This document shows positions 18,267-25,864 of a stretch of 64,000 nucleotides of DNA, piece after piece; positions within the stretch are counted from its first letter, which is position 1, and every line of letters begins with the position of its first letter. A program made the position numbers and the translations under genes. This DNA is from UBA6080 sp964607515. Its GTDB lineage: Bacteria > Fermentibacterota > Fermentibacteria > Fermentibacterales > JCC-6. Below the pieces are notes generated by a model. That model did not search any database and was not told where the DNA came from. It was given only the letters and a program-made list of their open reading frames with translations. The stretch spans positions 62,001 to 126,000 of the forward strand of contig CAZSKU010000003.1 in NCBI GenBank assembly GCA_964607515.1, written 5' to 3'.

Positions 18267-18342
18267 TGGTGGGCGGGACAGGGCTCGAACCTGCGACCCC
18301 AAACGTGTGAAGCTTGTGCTCTACCAACTGAGCTACCCGCCC
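18267..18342 (-). tRNA. tRNA-Val (CAC)
   Basis: A 76-nt cloverleaf with acceptor GGGCGGG/CCCGCCC, D arm GCTC...GAGC, anticodon loop TTCACAC (anticodon CAC, reads GUG), T loop TTCGAGC and encoded CCA. It lies 11 nt downstream of the tRNA-CAU gene and is probably cotranscribed with it. Confidence 0.95.
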
Positions 18343-18353
18343 TTCGTCACCAT

Positions 18354-18430
18354 TGGTGGGCCCACCTGGACTCGAACCAGGGACCAGCCGGTTATGAGCC
18401 GGCGGCTCTAGCCAACTGAGCTATGGGCCC
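18354..18430 (-). tRNA. tRNA with CAU anticodon (elongator Met or Ile2)
   Basis: A 77-nt cloverleaf with acceptor GGGCCCA/TGGGCCC, anticodon loop CTCATAA (CAU) and encoded CCA. The acceptor is fully paired at 1-72, so it is not the initiator. The variable loop TGGTC and the overall pattern resemble tRNA-Ile2 (lysidine-modified) at least as much as elongator Met; identity elements cannot settle this by eye. Confidence 0.93.
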
Positions 18431-18441
18431 GTAGGAAGGCA

Positions 18442-18470
18442 AATCTATCCGCGGAACCCCTTCCCGTCAA
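18442..18470 (-). promoter_or_regulatory. Promoter of tRNA-CAU/tRNA-Val
   Basis: Minus strand -35 TTGACG (18470..18465), 17-bp spacer, -10 TAGATT (18447..18442); the tRNA starts 12 nt later. It mirrors the divergent tRNA-Leu promoter. Confidence 0.8.
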
Positions 18471-18471
18471 G

Positions 18472-18500
18472 TTGCGCGGGGTCTCCGGCCGGGTTAGATT
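18472..18500 (+). promoter_or_regulatory. Promoter of tRNA-Leu
   Basis: Plus strand -35 TTGCGC (18472..18477), 17-bp spacer, -10 TAGATT (18495..18500); tRNA-Leu begins at 18512. The -35 box is 1 bp from the -35 box of the opposite promoter, so two polymerases could not bind at once. Confidence 0.75.
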
Positions 18501-18511
18501 CCCCCGGCGAA

Positions 18512-18597
18512 GCCGGAGTGGCGGAACGGCATACGCGGTGGACTCAAAATCCATTGTCCGCAAGGGCATGAGGGTTCAAATCCCTCCTCCGGTACCA
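18512..18597 (+). tRNA. tRNA-Leu (CAA)
   Basis: An 86-nt class II tRNA with acceptor GCCGGAG/CTCCGGT (first pair G-U), anticodon loop CTCAAAA (CAA, reads UUG), a long variable arm (TGTCCGCAAGGGCAT), T loop TTCAAAT and encoded CCA. Confidence 0.95.
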
Positions 18598-18625
18598 GGA
18601 CGGGGCACCGAAGGGTGCCCCGTCC
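18598..18625. terminator. 12-bp hairpin between tRNA-Leu and the transglutaminase-like gene
   Basis: GGACGGGGCACC-GAAG-GGTGCCCCGTCC is a perfect 12-bp stem starting directly after the tRNA-Leu CCA. No T-run follows on either strand, so it may act as a bidirectional or processing-linked terminator between converging tRNA-Leu and the minus-strand gene that ends at 18648. Confidence 0.65.
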
Positions 18626-18647
18626 TCGACAATCAGAGCGGTTGGAA

Positions 18648-20843
18648 TCAGCGTATGACCGCCACGCTCCTTACCGTATCCACGCCGCTGCCGCTCATCC
18701 TCACGAAGTACATGCCGCTGGCCAGCTCCGAGGCGTCCAGGGAAAGGCTGTGGAAGCCCTGTTCAAGGAAGCCCCGGTGAAGGGTGCTCACCAGCCTGCC
18801 CTGAAGGTCGTACACCAGCACCGAAGCCTCCCCCGGCGCATCCGTGGAGAACCTGACCGATGCGCCGGAGGCGCAGGGGTTCGGGAACACCGCTGCCTCG
18901 CCGGAGGTGATGCCGGCCCCGTGGATCCCCGTTCCGTCGTGCTTCCAGAGGGTGATCTCGGCGTTGGCAAAGGTGAGAAAGCCCTGGTGCCTGTCGCCGC
19001 TGAACACGATGTACCAGTCGTCCGTGTGGGGGGCGTAGAACCACACCTCCCCGGCGCTCTGGCCCTGGATCAGCTCGTAGCAGTCGAACTCCTCCCCGGC
19101 CTGGTAAAGCTCCCAGTTGTCCGAATCCACGATGAAGAAATCAGCGGTTCCCCCGGGAATGGGTTCGGCGTACTCCGACCTGGGGTTGGCGTAGTAGTCC
19201 CTCCCGTTCATCAGGTCCGCGGGAAGATCGTAGACCACCTGGATCAGGAACTTCGTCCAGCTTCCCTCGGGCTGCTCCGTGAGGGGCAGTTCGGGCATCG
19301 GCTCGGGGGTGCTCCATTCGAAGAAGTACTCCTGGTCGGGAATGCTGTTCTCTATTATCAGCTCATAGCTGCCGCCGCCGTAACCTCCCAGGGCGGAGGA
19401 GATGTTCAGGTAGTAGTTCTGGCTGTCACCCAGTTCGAAGGTGATCTGTCCGTTCTCGTCGGTCTGCCCCCAGGTTCCCCGGAAGATCTCGCTGCTCTGC
19501 CACCCCTCGCTGGCCACCTGGACGCTGGCGTTGTCCACCGGGACTCCCGACGAGTCGGTCACGGTGACGGTGAGGTTGCAGAAGTTGGAGTAATAGGCCA
19601 CGTAGTCGTAGATGAAGCCGTCGTTCCTCCAGTACCATATGCAGCTGCAGTCCTTGCCGCCGGTCATGCGGTCCTTGTCGTAGGCGCAGTAGTCGTTGCT
19701 GAAGGTGTCTATGTACCATCCGTGCCAGGTGCCGTTCCACCAGGCCTGGCACCAGACATGGTCCTCGAGGATGTCCATCACGCAGACGGTGGGGATCAGG
19801 GCCAGCCTTCCCGCAGCGCAGAGCAGGTCCTGGTTCTCGCCGCAGTTGCCGTTGTGCTCATGGGCTATCACGTTGGGCTGTATGGGTCTGTTGCCGGAGG
19901 CCGGGGCGTCTATGACGGCCCGGACCCAGCCGGTGACGATGTCAACGGCGTGAAGGCTGTCGGAGAAGGCCACTTCGTGGGACCAACCGTAACTCTTGGT
20001 CTGCTGGTCCCAGAAGACCTGAACGTTCTGGTTCAGCACTTCCTCCAGAACCGGGTAGCCCGTGTCGTCCATGTCCCACAGGTACTGCCTCCAGAACTCG
20101 TTGTAGACGCTGGAATCGTTCAGGGGCCGCTCGTCGGACACCTTTGGCATGACCACGTAGTGGTAGTAGATCTCCTTGGGGATCTCCACCCACACCGTGT
20201 CGCCGTCCACTATGGTGTTGTACTCGGTGGTGCTGTAGTAGTCCTCGCCGGAGTAGTCCACCACGTTTACGTAGCTTAGAAGCGGGTCCACATCGTAGAT
20301 CCCCTGGGCGTTCTCCAGCAGGACCCCCTCGTCCCAGCCTGGGTTGGCCAGGATGGTCCAGGAAAGGTACGCCACTGTGAAGGCGAGTTCATCGAAATAC
20401 GGGGTTCCCTGGTGCGCCAGGAGAAGCGCCCCGTACCGGTCCTGGTTCTCGGGGCTCAGCACTGAGTACTTCCAGATGAGGTGCTCCTGAAGCCAGCCCG
20501 GGGAGATGTCCACGGACTGCTGGGCCTGGGTGGTCAGAGTAATCGCGGGATTCACCGCCAGGTTCTCGTCGAAGAGTTCGGCCACCACCGGGAAAATGCC
20601 GCCCTTGGACGGAACTACGAACCGGCAGCCAACCGTTGCCACCGCCTGGTACTCGGAAGGGGGGTCGAAGGCGGGAGCAGGGGTTTCCCAGGTCAGCGGG
20701 ACCGACGGAACCGACGGACGGGAGGTCACCAGGTGCACGGCGCTGCCGGACCGGACCACTGGTTCCATGGGCACGGTGATTCCGGGAAGATCCCCGAAGG
20801 CCGCCGCTGCGACGGCAAGAACCGCAAACACGACAGGTCTCAT
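18648..20843 (-). CDS. Secreted transglutaminase-like protein with type IX sorting domain (731 aa)
   Basis: Signal peptide MRPVVFAVLAVAAAAFG. The transglutaminase-core triad is visible: Cys in HNGNCGENQDLL, His in EDHVWCQAWW, Asp in WYIDTFSND, at about residues 320-400. An Ig/carboxypeptidase-regulatory-like module (TVTVTDSSGVPVDNASVQVA) follows. The last ~75 residues have the type A sorting-domain pattern: VFPNPCASGASVRF, VYDLQGRLV, LASGMYFVRM. GGGGGAAGG precedes the ATG. I infer a Por-system-exported enzyme acting on proteins or peptides outside the cell; whether it crosslinks or hydrolyses is not shown. Confidence 0.82.
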   Translation of the reverse strand: MRPVVFAVLAVAAAAFGDLPGITVPMEPVVRSGSAVHLVTSRPSVPSVPLTWETPAPAFDPPSEYQAVATVGCRFVVPSKGGIFPVVAELFDENLAVNPAITLTTQAQQSVDISPGWLQEHLIWKYSVLSPENQDRYGALLLAHQGTPYFDELAFTVAYLSWTILANPGWDEGVLLENAQGIYDVDPLLSYVNVVDYSGEDYYSTTEYNTIVDGDTVWVEIPKEIYYHYVVMPKVSDERPLNDSSVYNEFWRQYLWDMDDTGYPVLEEVLNQNVQVFWDQQTKSYGWSHEVAFSDSLHAVDIVTGWVRAVIDAPASGNRPIQPNVIAHEHNGNCGENQDLLCAAGRLALIPTVCVMDILEDHVWCQAWWNGTWHGWYIDTFSNDYCAYDKDRMTGGKDCSCIWYWRNDGFIYDYVAYYSNFCNLTVTVTDSSGVPVDNASVQVASEGWQSSEIFRGTWGQTDENGQITFELGDSQNYYLNISSALGGYGGGSYELIIENSIPDQEYFFEWSTPEPMPELPLTEQPEGSWTKFLIQVVYDLPADLMNGRDYYANPRSEYAEPIPGGTADFFIVDSDNWELYQAGEEFDCYELIQGQSAGEVWFYAPHTDDWYIVFSGDRHQGFLTFANAEITLWKHDGTGIHGAGITSGEAAVFPNPCASGASVRFSTDAPGEASVLVYDLQGRLVSTLHRGFLEQGFHSLSLDASELASGMYFVRMSGSGVDTVRSVAVIR

Positions 20844-20937
20844 TGCCTTCCCCCTTCAGTTTGGGATATTGTCATCCGGTGGGAAGATAGTTTTCGGGAA
20901 ACCCCGGGTAAAGACTCGGAAAGCCGCCCCTGGAGGG

Positions 20938-22080
20938 TCAGCAGACCTGGGAAACCGCTGATGCCAGGGAGTTTATCCCCAGGGGGGCCGGCACCTGGGC
21001 GAATTTGAGCTCCTCCGGAGTGTCCGGCGGCGCCGATCCGGATGAAACAACGATCAGGCCGGTGCCTGTCTTCAGGAGCTGTGCGGCAAGGTTGCCGAAC
21101 TCCGGAGGGTTGTCCTGCTCCAGGAGGACGAAGAGGAACCTCTCGGGGGTTTCCTCCAGGAGGATCATCCCGCTGGCCACGCTGTCCACGCTTACCGAGG
21201 TGAATCCCAGCATCCTGAGCATTCCCTCGGCGGCGGAATCGCCTCCGGGATCTATACTGAGAACGGTCCTGCGGATGGTGGCGCTGAGAGTGCCGGTTTT
21301 AGCCTGCACCCGGTTCGGTGCGGATTCCTTCTCCCGGCCGCCGGAAAACACCATGAGTGCCCGATGCCCCCCTCCACCGATGAGCCGGAGTTCCACTCCG
21401 CCCCTCAGGGTGATGTCCCTGGTTTCAGAATCGCTGCCCATGGCCAGGGCCGTCTCCACAAGCCGGGCGGCCTCCACCGGGGGGAACAGCTCCGATATTG
21501 AGCAGCCGGGCTTCGTCTTGCCCTGAAGGAAAGCCGGAAGGACGCCACCGGTTTCCAGGACTATGAGATCCCTCTCGATCGTGCTGCCTACTATTTCTGC
21601 GAAGAGGTAAGCGGTACCGCTTTCCGCCAGGGCCCGGCGGAAGGCAGCAAGTCCGGCTTCCGCCTCACCGGAAACTTCTCCCCGGAAGAGGGTGGCGTCG
21701 ATGATCATCACTATCTCGGCGGTTCTTCCCCGAAGGTCCACCCGCCTGGAGAACGAGAGCACCTTCACCCGGGCGCCGGCGGTGTCCCTGAGGGTGCCCC
21801 GGACCGCTCCGGAGAGGCCCGCCTTGCCCTCCGGGGTAATGCCCGTGCCCGAGTCAGCCAGGGTCTTCCCGAGGGCTTCTTTCATGGAAACGCCCAGGAT
21901 GTCCGCGGCCTGATCGTTCATGAACAGCACCTGCCCGCTCTGGGCGTCGCGGACGAAAACCGCCGCGGGAATGTTGCGCAGAAGCAGGTTCATCCCCTCG
22001 TGGTCGGGGGTGAAGGTGATCAGGGTAGGATCGTCAAAAGCCCTGAGGTATCCCAGGAGCTTCTCGGCCCTCTCGTTCAA
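20938..22080 (-). CDS. PAS-domain protein with degenerate C-terminal receiver-like domain (380 aa)
   Basis: The start is TTG at 22080 with GGGAG six bases upstream. Residues ~28-125 form a PAS domain (NIPAAVFVRDAQSGQVLFMN, then AADILGVSMKEALGKTL). A middle region (~150-255) resembles a second sensor module. The last ~110 residues (TVLSIDPGGDSAAEGMLRML, MILLEETPERFLFVLLEQD, LIVVSSGS) follow a receiver-like beta-alpha pattern but lack a convincing phospho-acceptor Asp cluster. There is no kinase or output domain. It follows the GGDEF-HEAT gene after 30 bp, so the two probably function together. Confidence 0.6.
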   Translation of the reverse strand: MNERAEKLLGYLRAFDDPTLITFTPDHEGMNLLLRNIPAAVFVRDAQSGQVLFMNDQAADILGVSMKEALGKTLADSGTGITPEGKAGLSGAVRGTLRDTAGARVKVLSFSRRVDLRGRTAEIVMIIDATLFRGEVSGEAEAGLAAFRRALAESGTAYLFAEIVGSTIERDLIVLETGGVLPAFLQGKTKPGCSISELFPPVEAARLVETALAMGSDSETRDITLRGGVELRLIGGGGHRALMVFSGGREKESAPNRVQAKTGTLSATIRRTVLSIDPGGDSAAEGMLRMLGFTSVSVDSVASGMILLEETPERFLFVLLEQDNPPEFGNLAAQLLKTGTGLIVVSSGSAPPDTPEELKFAQVPAPLGINSLASAVSQVC

Positions 22081-22110
22081 ATCGGTCTCCCTCGGTCCTG
22101 AAAACTCTTT

Positions 22111-23685
22111 TCACGGGCCCCCGCCGTCAAGCCCCGCCCGCCCCATGCTCAGGGCGGTGGCGGCGGCCAGCCTGACCTGTCCGGAGGACATGCGCAGAAA
22201 AGGTTTTAAAAAGACACCGGGCCGGACACCCTGGCTCCTGGACAGCCAGATCAGGAACCGGCCGATGCCCCGGGGATCCAGGGCCGGGTCGCTCCGCTCG
22301 AGCCTGGCGGCCACCCGGGCTGCGCAGGAGGCGTCACCGGAGATTCCGCGGGCTTCCAGTACCTGCACAAGTTGCAGAAACAGCTCTCCCCGGGCCTCCC
22401 CGAGCCACCTCCTCAGGACCGCGGCGGTTCCGGGGGAAAGCTGTTCGGGAAAGGCGTCCAGCAGTCGGAGGCCGTTCCTGCTCAGGTCCGAGGCGGCGAG
22501 AGCTTCCAGGGCCTTGAGGTTTTCCTGTGACATTCCTTCCAGACGAATGTTCTCCGGAACGCAGCCCCTTCTCAGTACCTCCGCCGCCGCTGGATCGCCC
22601 CCCCCGGCGCAGAGGGCCCGGTAGGCTTCCCTTGACGGCTCGTAACGGGGATCGCCGCAGAGCCGGGCCAGGAAGGGGCTCGAATCGGGATCCCCCAGCA
22701 GCGCCATCCCCTCCAGGGCCGCCGCCCTCTCCGCCAGGGTGTTCACTGGAACGGCCCGGTTGACCATGGCCGCCCTCTTCAGCAGGGGAAGACCGGGGAA
22801 CCATCCCGCCCCTCCTATGCCCCTGAGAACGGCTCTTCGCACCCAGGTGCTGCAGTCCTCGGCCAGGGGAGCTATCAGGGGGCCGGCGCCCCTTCCGGAG
22901 GCCAGCACCAACCCCTCCACGGCCCGGGCCCTGACGTGGGGGCTCCCGTCCCTGACCGCCAGCAGCAGAGCGGATACCGCTTCACTGCCGCCGATCCTGC
23001 CCAGTGCCAGGGCGGCGCTCTTCCGGACATTCCAACCGAACCTGCCCAGCAGTATGTCTGCGATACCCTTCACCGCGCCATTCTCCCGGAGTATTCCAGC
23101 GGCTTCCAGCAAAGCCTTCTTGTCCATGTCGGGCAACTCCGGGAAGGAGGGATCGGTGATGAGGGGCGCCAACTCCCCTGCCACCGGTGTTCCCCTGAGC
23201 CGGGACTTCTCCCGTCCCGCCCTCAGGCACAGTTCCTCCACGGTTTCGCGGCGGCCCACGGCCCGGATGAGAACCACGGTCAGGTCCAGGAAGGGAAAGA
23301 ACCGGTATCCGCCGTAACGGTCGAAGGCCTCGATGCCCCCGGCCTCCCGGTCACGATCCTTGTAGAATCCCGGTGCCAGGGCCCTGAACCGGAGCCTGGC
23401 CCCCTCAACCCGGGTTCGGAAAACCCCGTTATCCCCGGCGCAGACGAAATCGTCGCCGCCCACGTGCCCGATGAAGTCGGGCCTGACCTCTTCCGACAGT
23501 ATTTCCCCCAGCCTCCTGATGACCAGATCCCCCAGGGAAACCCCGTAATGGTCGTTGAAGGCCTTGAAGCCCGTGATGTCCAGAAATGCCGCGGTGCCTC
23601 CCCTGCGCACCACCCGCCTCTGCAGCTCCCTCATGATGGAGCTGTTCCCGGGAAGTCCGGTGAGGGGGTTACGGTCCGACGCCAG
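22111..23685 (-). CDS. Degenerate GGDEF domain fused to HEAT repeats (524 aa)
   Basis: Residues ~1-165 form a diguanylate-cyclase-like domain: ASDRNPLTGLPGNSSIMREL, FLDITGFKAFNDHYG and, at about 76-80, HVGGDDF in place of GGDEF/GGEEF. Asp for Glu may weaken catalysis. From ~185 to the end come HEAT-like repeats (VRKSAALALGRIGGSEAVSA, VRARAVEGLVLAS). The only ATG near the N-terminus (23634) would delete the DPLTGLP-type segment; no ATG, GTG or TTG occurs in the open frame before it. CTG at 23685, 6 nt after GGGAGGT, restores the whole domain, so I use it. Role: probably signalling with the PAS protein. Confidence 0.7.
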   Translation of the reverse strand: MASDRNPLTGLPGNSSIMRELQRRVVRRGGTAAFLDITGFKAFNDHYGVSLGDLVIRRLGEILSEEVRPDFIGHVGGDDFVCAGDNGVFRTRVEGARLRFRALAPGFYKDRDREAGGIEAFDRYGGYRFFPFLDLTVVLIRAVGRRETVEELCLRAGREKSRLRGTPVAGELAPLITDPSFPELPDMDKKALLEAAGILRENGAVKGIADILLGRFGWNVRKSAALALGRIGGSEAVSALLLAVRDGSPHVRARAVEGLVLASGRGAGPLIAPLAEDCSTWVRRAVLRGIGGAGWFPGLPLLKRAAMVNRAVPVNTLAERAAALEGMALLGDPDSSPFLARLCGDPRYEPSREAYRALCAGGGDPAAAEVLRRGCVPENIRLEGMSQENLKALEALAASDLSRNGLRLLDAFPEQLSPGTAAVLRRWLGEARGELFLQLVQVLEARGISGDASCAARVAARLERSDPALDPRGIGRFLIWLSRSQGVRPGVFLKPFLRMSSGQVRLAAATALSMGRAGLDGGGP

Positions 23686-23747
23686 GGTTCGACCTCCCTG
23701 TAACTCGATGATGCAAGCCGATTCTTTACATAGGAACGAAAATAATG

Positions 23748-24695
23748 TCAGTCAAGGGGGGCGCAGGTTGGGCCCCCGGACAGCAGACAGTCCAGCACGT
23801 CGCCCAGCACCACTATCCCCCCGGGCTGGCCCCGGTCGTCCAGCACCACGGCGGCTCCAGCGCCCGATCGCCACATGTCCAGGAGCACCTTCAGGGGCAC
23901 CGAGTCCTCGGGGAACGCCGGTATGCCCGTGAGCATCCTGCCGGGGTTCCAGGAACCCGTACTCTTCAGCACCGCCCTGCTTTCGAGCACTCCAGAGAGG
24001 GGTCTGCCCTCCCCCTCAATCACCAGCAGGAAATCGGACCCGGTCTCGATGATCCTCTGCACCGCCTGTTGTCGAGACGCTCCGAGGGTTATCCGCGGGA
24101 AGTCGGACACCGGTCTGGCATGGAAGCGTATACTCTTCTCTCCCAGCTCTATGGCATCCCAGGCTCTTCTTCCCTCGGATCCGCCGGACATCTCCAGAAG
24201 GCTTCTGACCTCTCCCCGGCTCTCGAAGAGCCTGTTCACCGAAGGGCGGCCGGCGATGATCCGGGAGATGAACCCAGCCGATGCAATGAGCGGGAAGAAC
24301 AGAACCCTCAGAACCACCAGCGCCGGGGCCAGCGGAGGGGTCAGGGAATCCGCCCTGAGAAGGGCGTTCTGCTTGGGAACGATCTCCGCGAAGACCAGCA
24401 GGAACGACGCTGTGACGACCACCGAAAGGGTCTCGTAGCCGGGGCTGAGCCGGGCGAACCAACCGGAACTGAGGCTCGAGGCAAGGATGACCCCCACGTT
24501 GGTTCCGACCAGGGTGGTGGACAGGTAGCGGGAGGGGTCATTCAAAAACCATGAGGCCAGTTTCGCCAGCCGGTGTCCCGACTGGGAGGCCGCGGCGATC
24601 CTGATCCTTCCAGCGGCGGAATAGGCGGTCTCGGTGGCGTTGCACACCATGGACAGAAGCACGGCCAGTATGAACGCCACTATCTCCCCGGTCAT
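23748..24695 (-). CDS. CNNM/DUF21 and CBS-pair membrane protein, short paralogue (315 aa)
   Basis: Start at 24695, overlapping the stop of the longer paralogue as ATGA. Residues ~1-170 form the CNNM (DUF21) transmembrane domain: MTGEIVAFILAVLLSMVCNA, NATETAYSAAGR and EIVPKQNAL, the helix-breaking glutamate/proline motif of the family. Two CBS motifs follow (FLLVIEGEGRPLSGVLESRA and AVVLDDRGQPGGIVVLGDVL). The C-terminal CorC/HlyC domain found in the longer paralogue is missing. Family members export or sense Mg2+/Co2+ in animals and bacteria; transport is not proven here. Confidence 0.85.
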   Translation of the reverse strand: MTGEIVAFILAVLLSMVCNATETAYSAAGRIRIAAASQSGHRLAKLASWFLNDPSRYLSTTLVGTNVGVILASSLSSGWFARLSPGYETLSVVVTASFLLVFAEIVPKQNALLRADSLTPPLAPALVVLRVLFFPLIASAGFISRIIAGRPSVNRLFESRGEVRSLLEMSGGSEGRRAWDAIELGEKSIRFHARPVSDFPRITLGASRQQAVQRIIETGSDFLLVIEGEGRPLSGVLESRAVLKSTGSWNPGRMLTGIPAFPEDSVPLKVLLDMWRSGAGAAVVLDDRGQPGGIVVLGDVLDCLLSGGPTCAPLD

Positions 24696-25864
24696 TCCTC
24701 CACCCTCCGGACCAGGATGTGGTTCACCCTCCCGGGCGAGGCCGACTCCACCCTGAACTCCAGCCCCCCGGACCTGAAGCTTTCCCCGGTCCCGGGTATC
24801 CTGCCGGATATCTCCTCCACGTACCCGCCGCAGGACTCCGCCCACCGGGCGTCTGGAGTTTCTCCGACGAGACGGCCCAGGCTTTCCAGCGAGAGCCCCG
24901 CGGGCACGAGGTACCCGTCCCGGCGCCTTCTCACACCGGGAGGCATGAGCCCTCCGGCCGGGTCGAAAACGGCCCTGGCCAGCACGTCGTTCTCCGTCAG
25001 GATGCCGCTCCAGTCGCCGTACTCGTCCACCACTACCCCGAGGCCGCCGTCGCTCTTCCTCAGATCCTTCAGAGCCTTGTCGAGAGGCGCAGTCTCGGGA
25101 AAAAAGCACACCTCCCTGATCTCGAGTTTTTCCAGACCCAGCAGGTCCCTCACCAGGGTCATCCCCAGGATCTCCTCCCCGGGACCCCGCACCAGGGGGT
25201 AGCGCATGAACGGGTTGGACCTGGCCTCCGCCTGCATCCTGGCCAGGCTCCAATCCATTCGCATCACAACTACTTCGCGCCTGGGGACCATGACGCTCTG
25301 GCACTGCCGGTCGCTCAGGGAGAGCACAGCCCCGGCCACCAGCGCTTCCTCCCCGACTACTCCGTCCCCCCTGGCCATCTCCACCAGGGTGATTATCTCG
25401 TTCCTGTTCAGATGTCTTCCGGTTTCCGTGCGCAGCGACATCCTTTCCAGAAGCCTTGTCACCGGCGCCGCGGCGAGGGTCACGGGCCGGATCAGGGGCG
25501 CCGCAGACAGGGCCCACCTCTCGTTGTTGTGGCGGGCCAGGGTCTTTGGCGTGATCTCGCCCAGCACCAGAAGGATGAAGGTCATTATCAGCACGCCCAG
25601 CCCGAATCCCAGGGGACCCGGAAAGAGGGCCCTGGTGACGGAGGCGCTGACGGTCCCTATGGCCACGTTCACCAGGGTGTTGCCCATGAGAACCCCGGAC
25701 AGAAGCCTGCCCGGGTGGGACAGGATCCGGAGCGCCCTGCGGCCCTTTTCTCCGGCGGAGAGCCTCTGTTTCTGCACCCCGTCCAGGCTGAAGAAAGCCG
25801 TCTCCGTGCCGCTGAAGAAGGCGGACAGCGCCAGGAGAACCAGAAGAAGGAGAGCGTCCGTCAG
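24692..25864 (-). CDS. CNNM/DUF21, CBS-pair and CorC/HlyC-domain membrane protein (390 aa)
   Basis: CNNM transmembrane domain at ~1-175 (ALSAFFSGTETAFFSL, GEITPKTLARHNNE), CBS pair at ~190-310 (VMVPRREVVVMRMD; LGVVVDEYGDWSGILTENDV) and a transporter-associated CorC/HlyC domain at ~315-390 (RVNHILVRRV end). No ATG, GTG or TTG allows a complete first membrane helix. CTG at 25864, overlapping the upstream TGA as CTGA with GGAGCGGGGA upstream, gives MTDALLLLVLLALSAFF, the expected N-terminus. Likely divalent-cation homeostasis. The pair of unequal paralogues could form a heterodimer. Confidence 0.87.
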   Translation of the reverse strand: MTDALLLLVLLALSAFFSGTETAFFSLDGVQKQRLSAGEKGRRALRILSHPGRLLSGVLMGNTLVNVAIGTVSASVTRALFPGPLGFGLGVLIMTFILLVLGEITPKTLARHNNERWALSAAPLIRPVTLAAAPVTRLLERMSLRTETGRHLNRNEIITLVEMARGDGVVGEEALVAGAVLSLSDRQCQSVMVPRREVVVMRMDWSLARMQAEARSNPFMRYPLVRGPGEEILGMTLVRDLLGLEKLEIREVCFFPETAPLDKALKDLRKSDGGLGVVVDEYGDWSGILTENDVLARAVFDPAGGLMPPGVRRRRDGYLVPAGLSLESLGRLVGETPDARWAESCGGYVEEISGRIPGTGESFRSGGLEFRVESASPGRVNHILVRRVEE

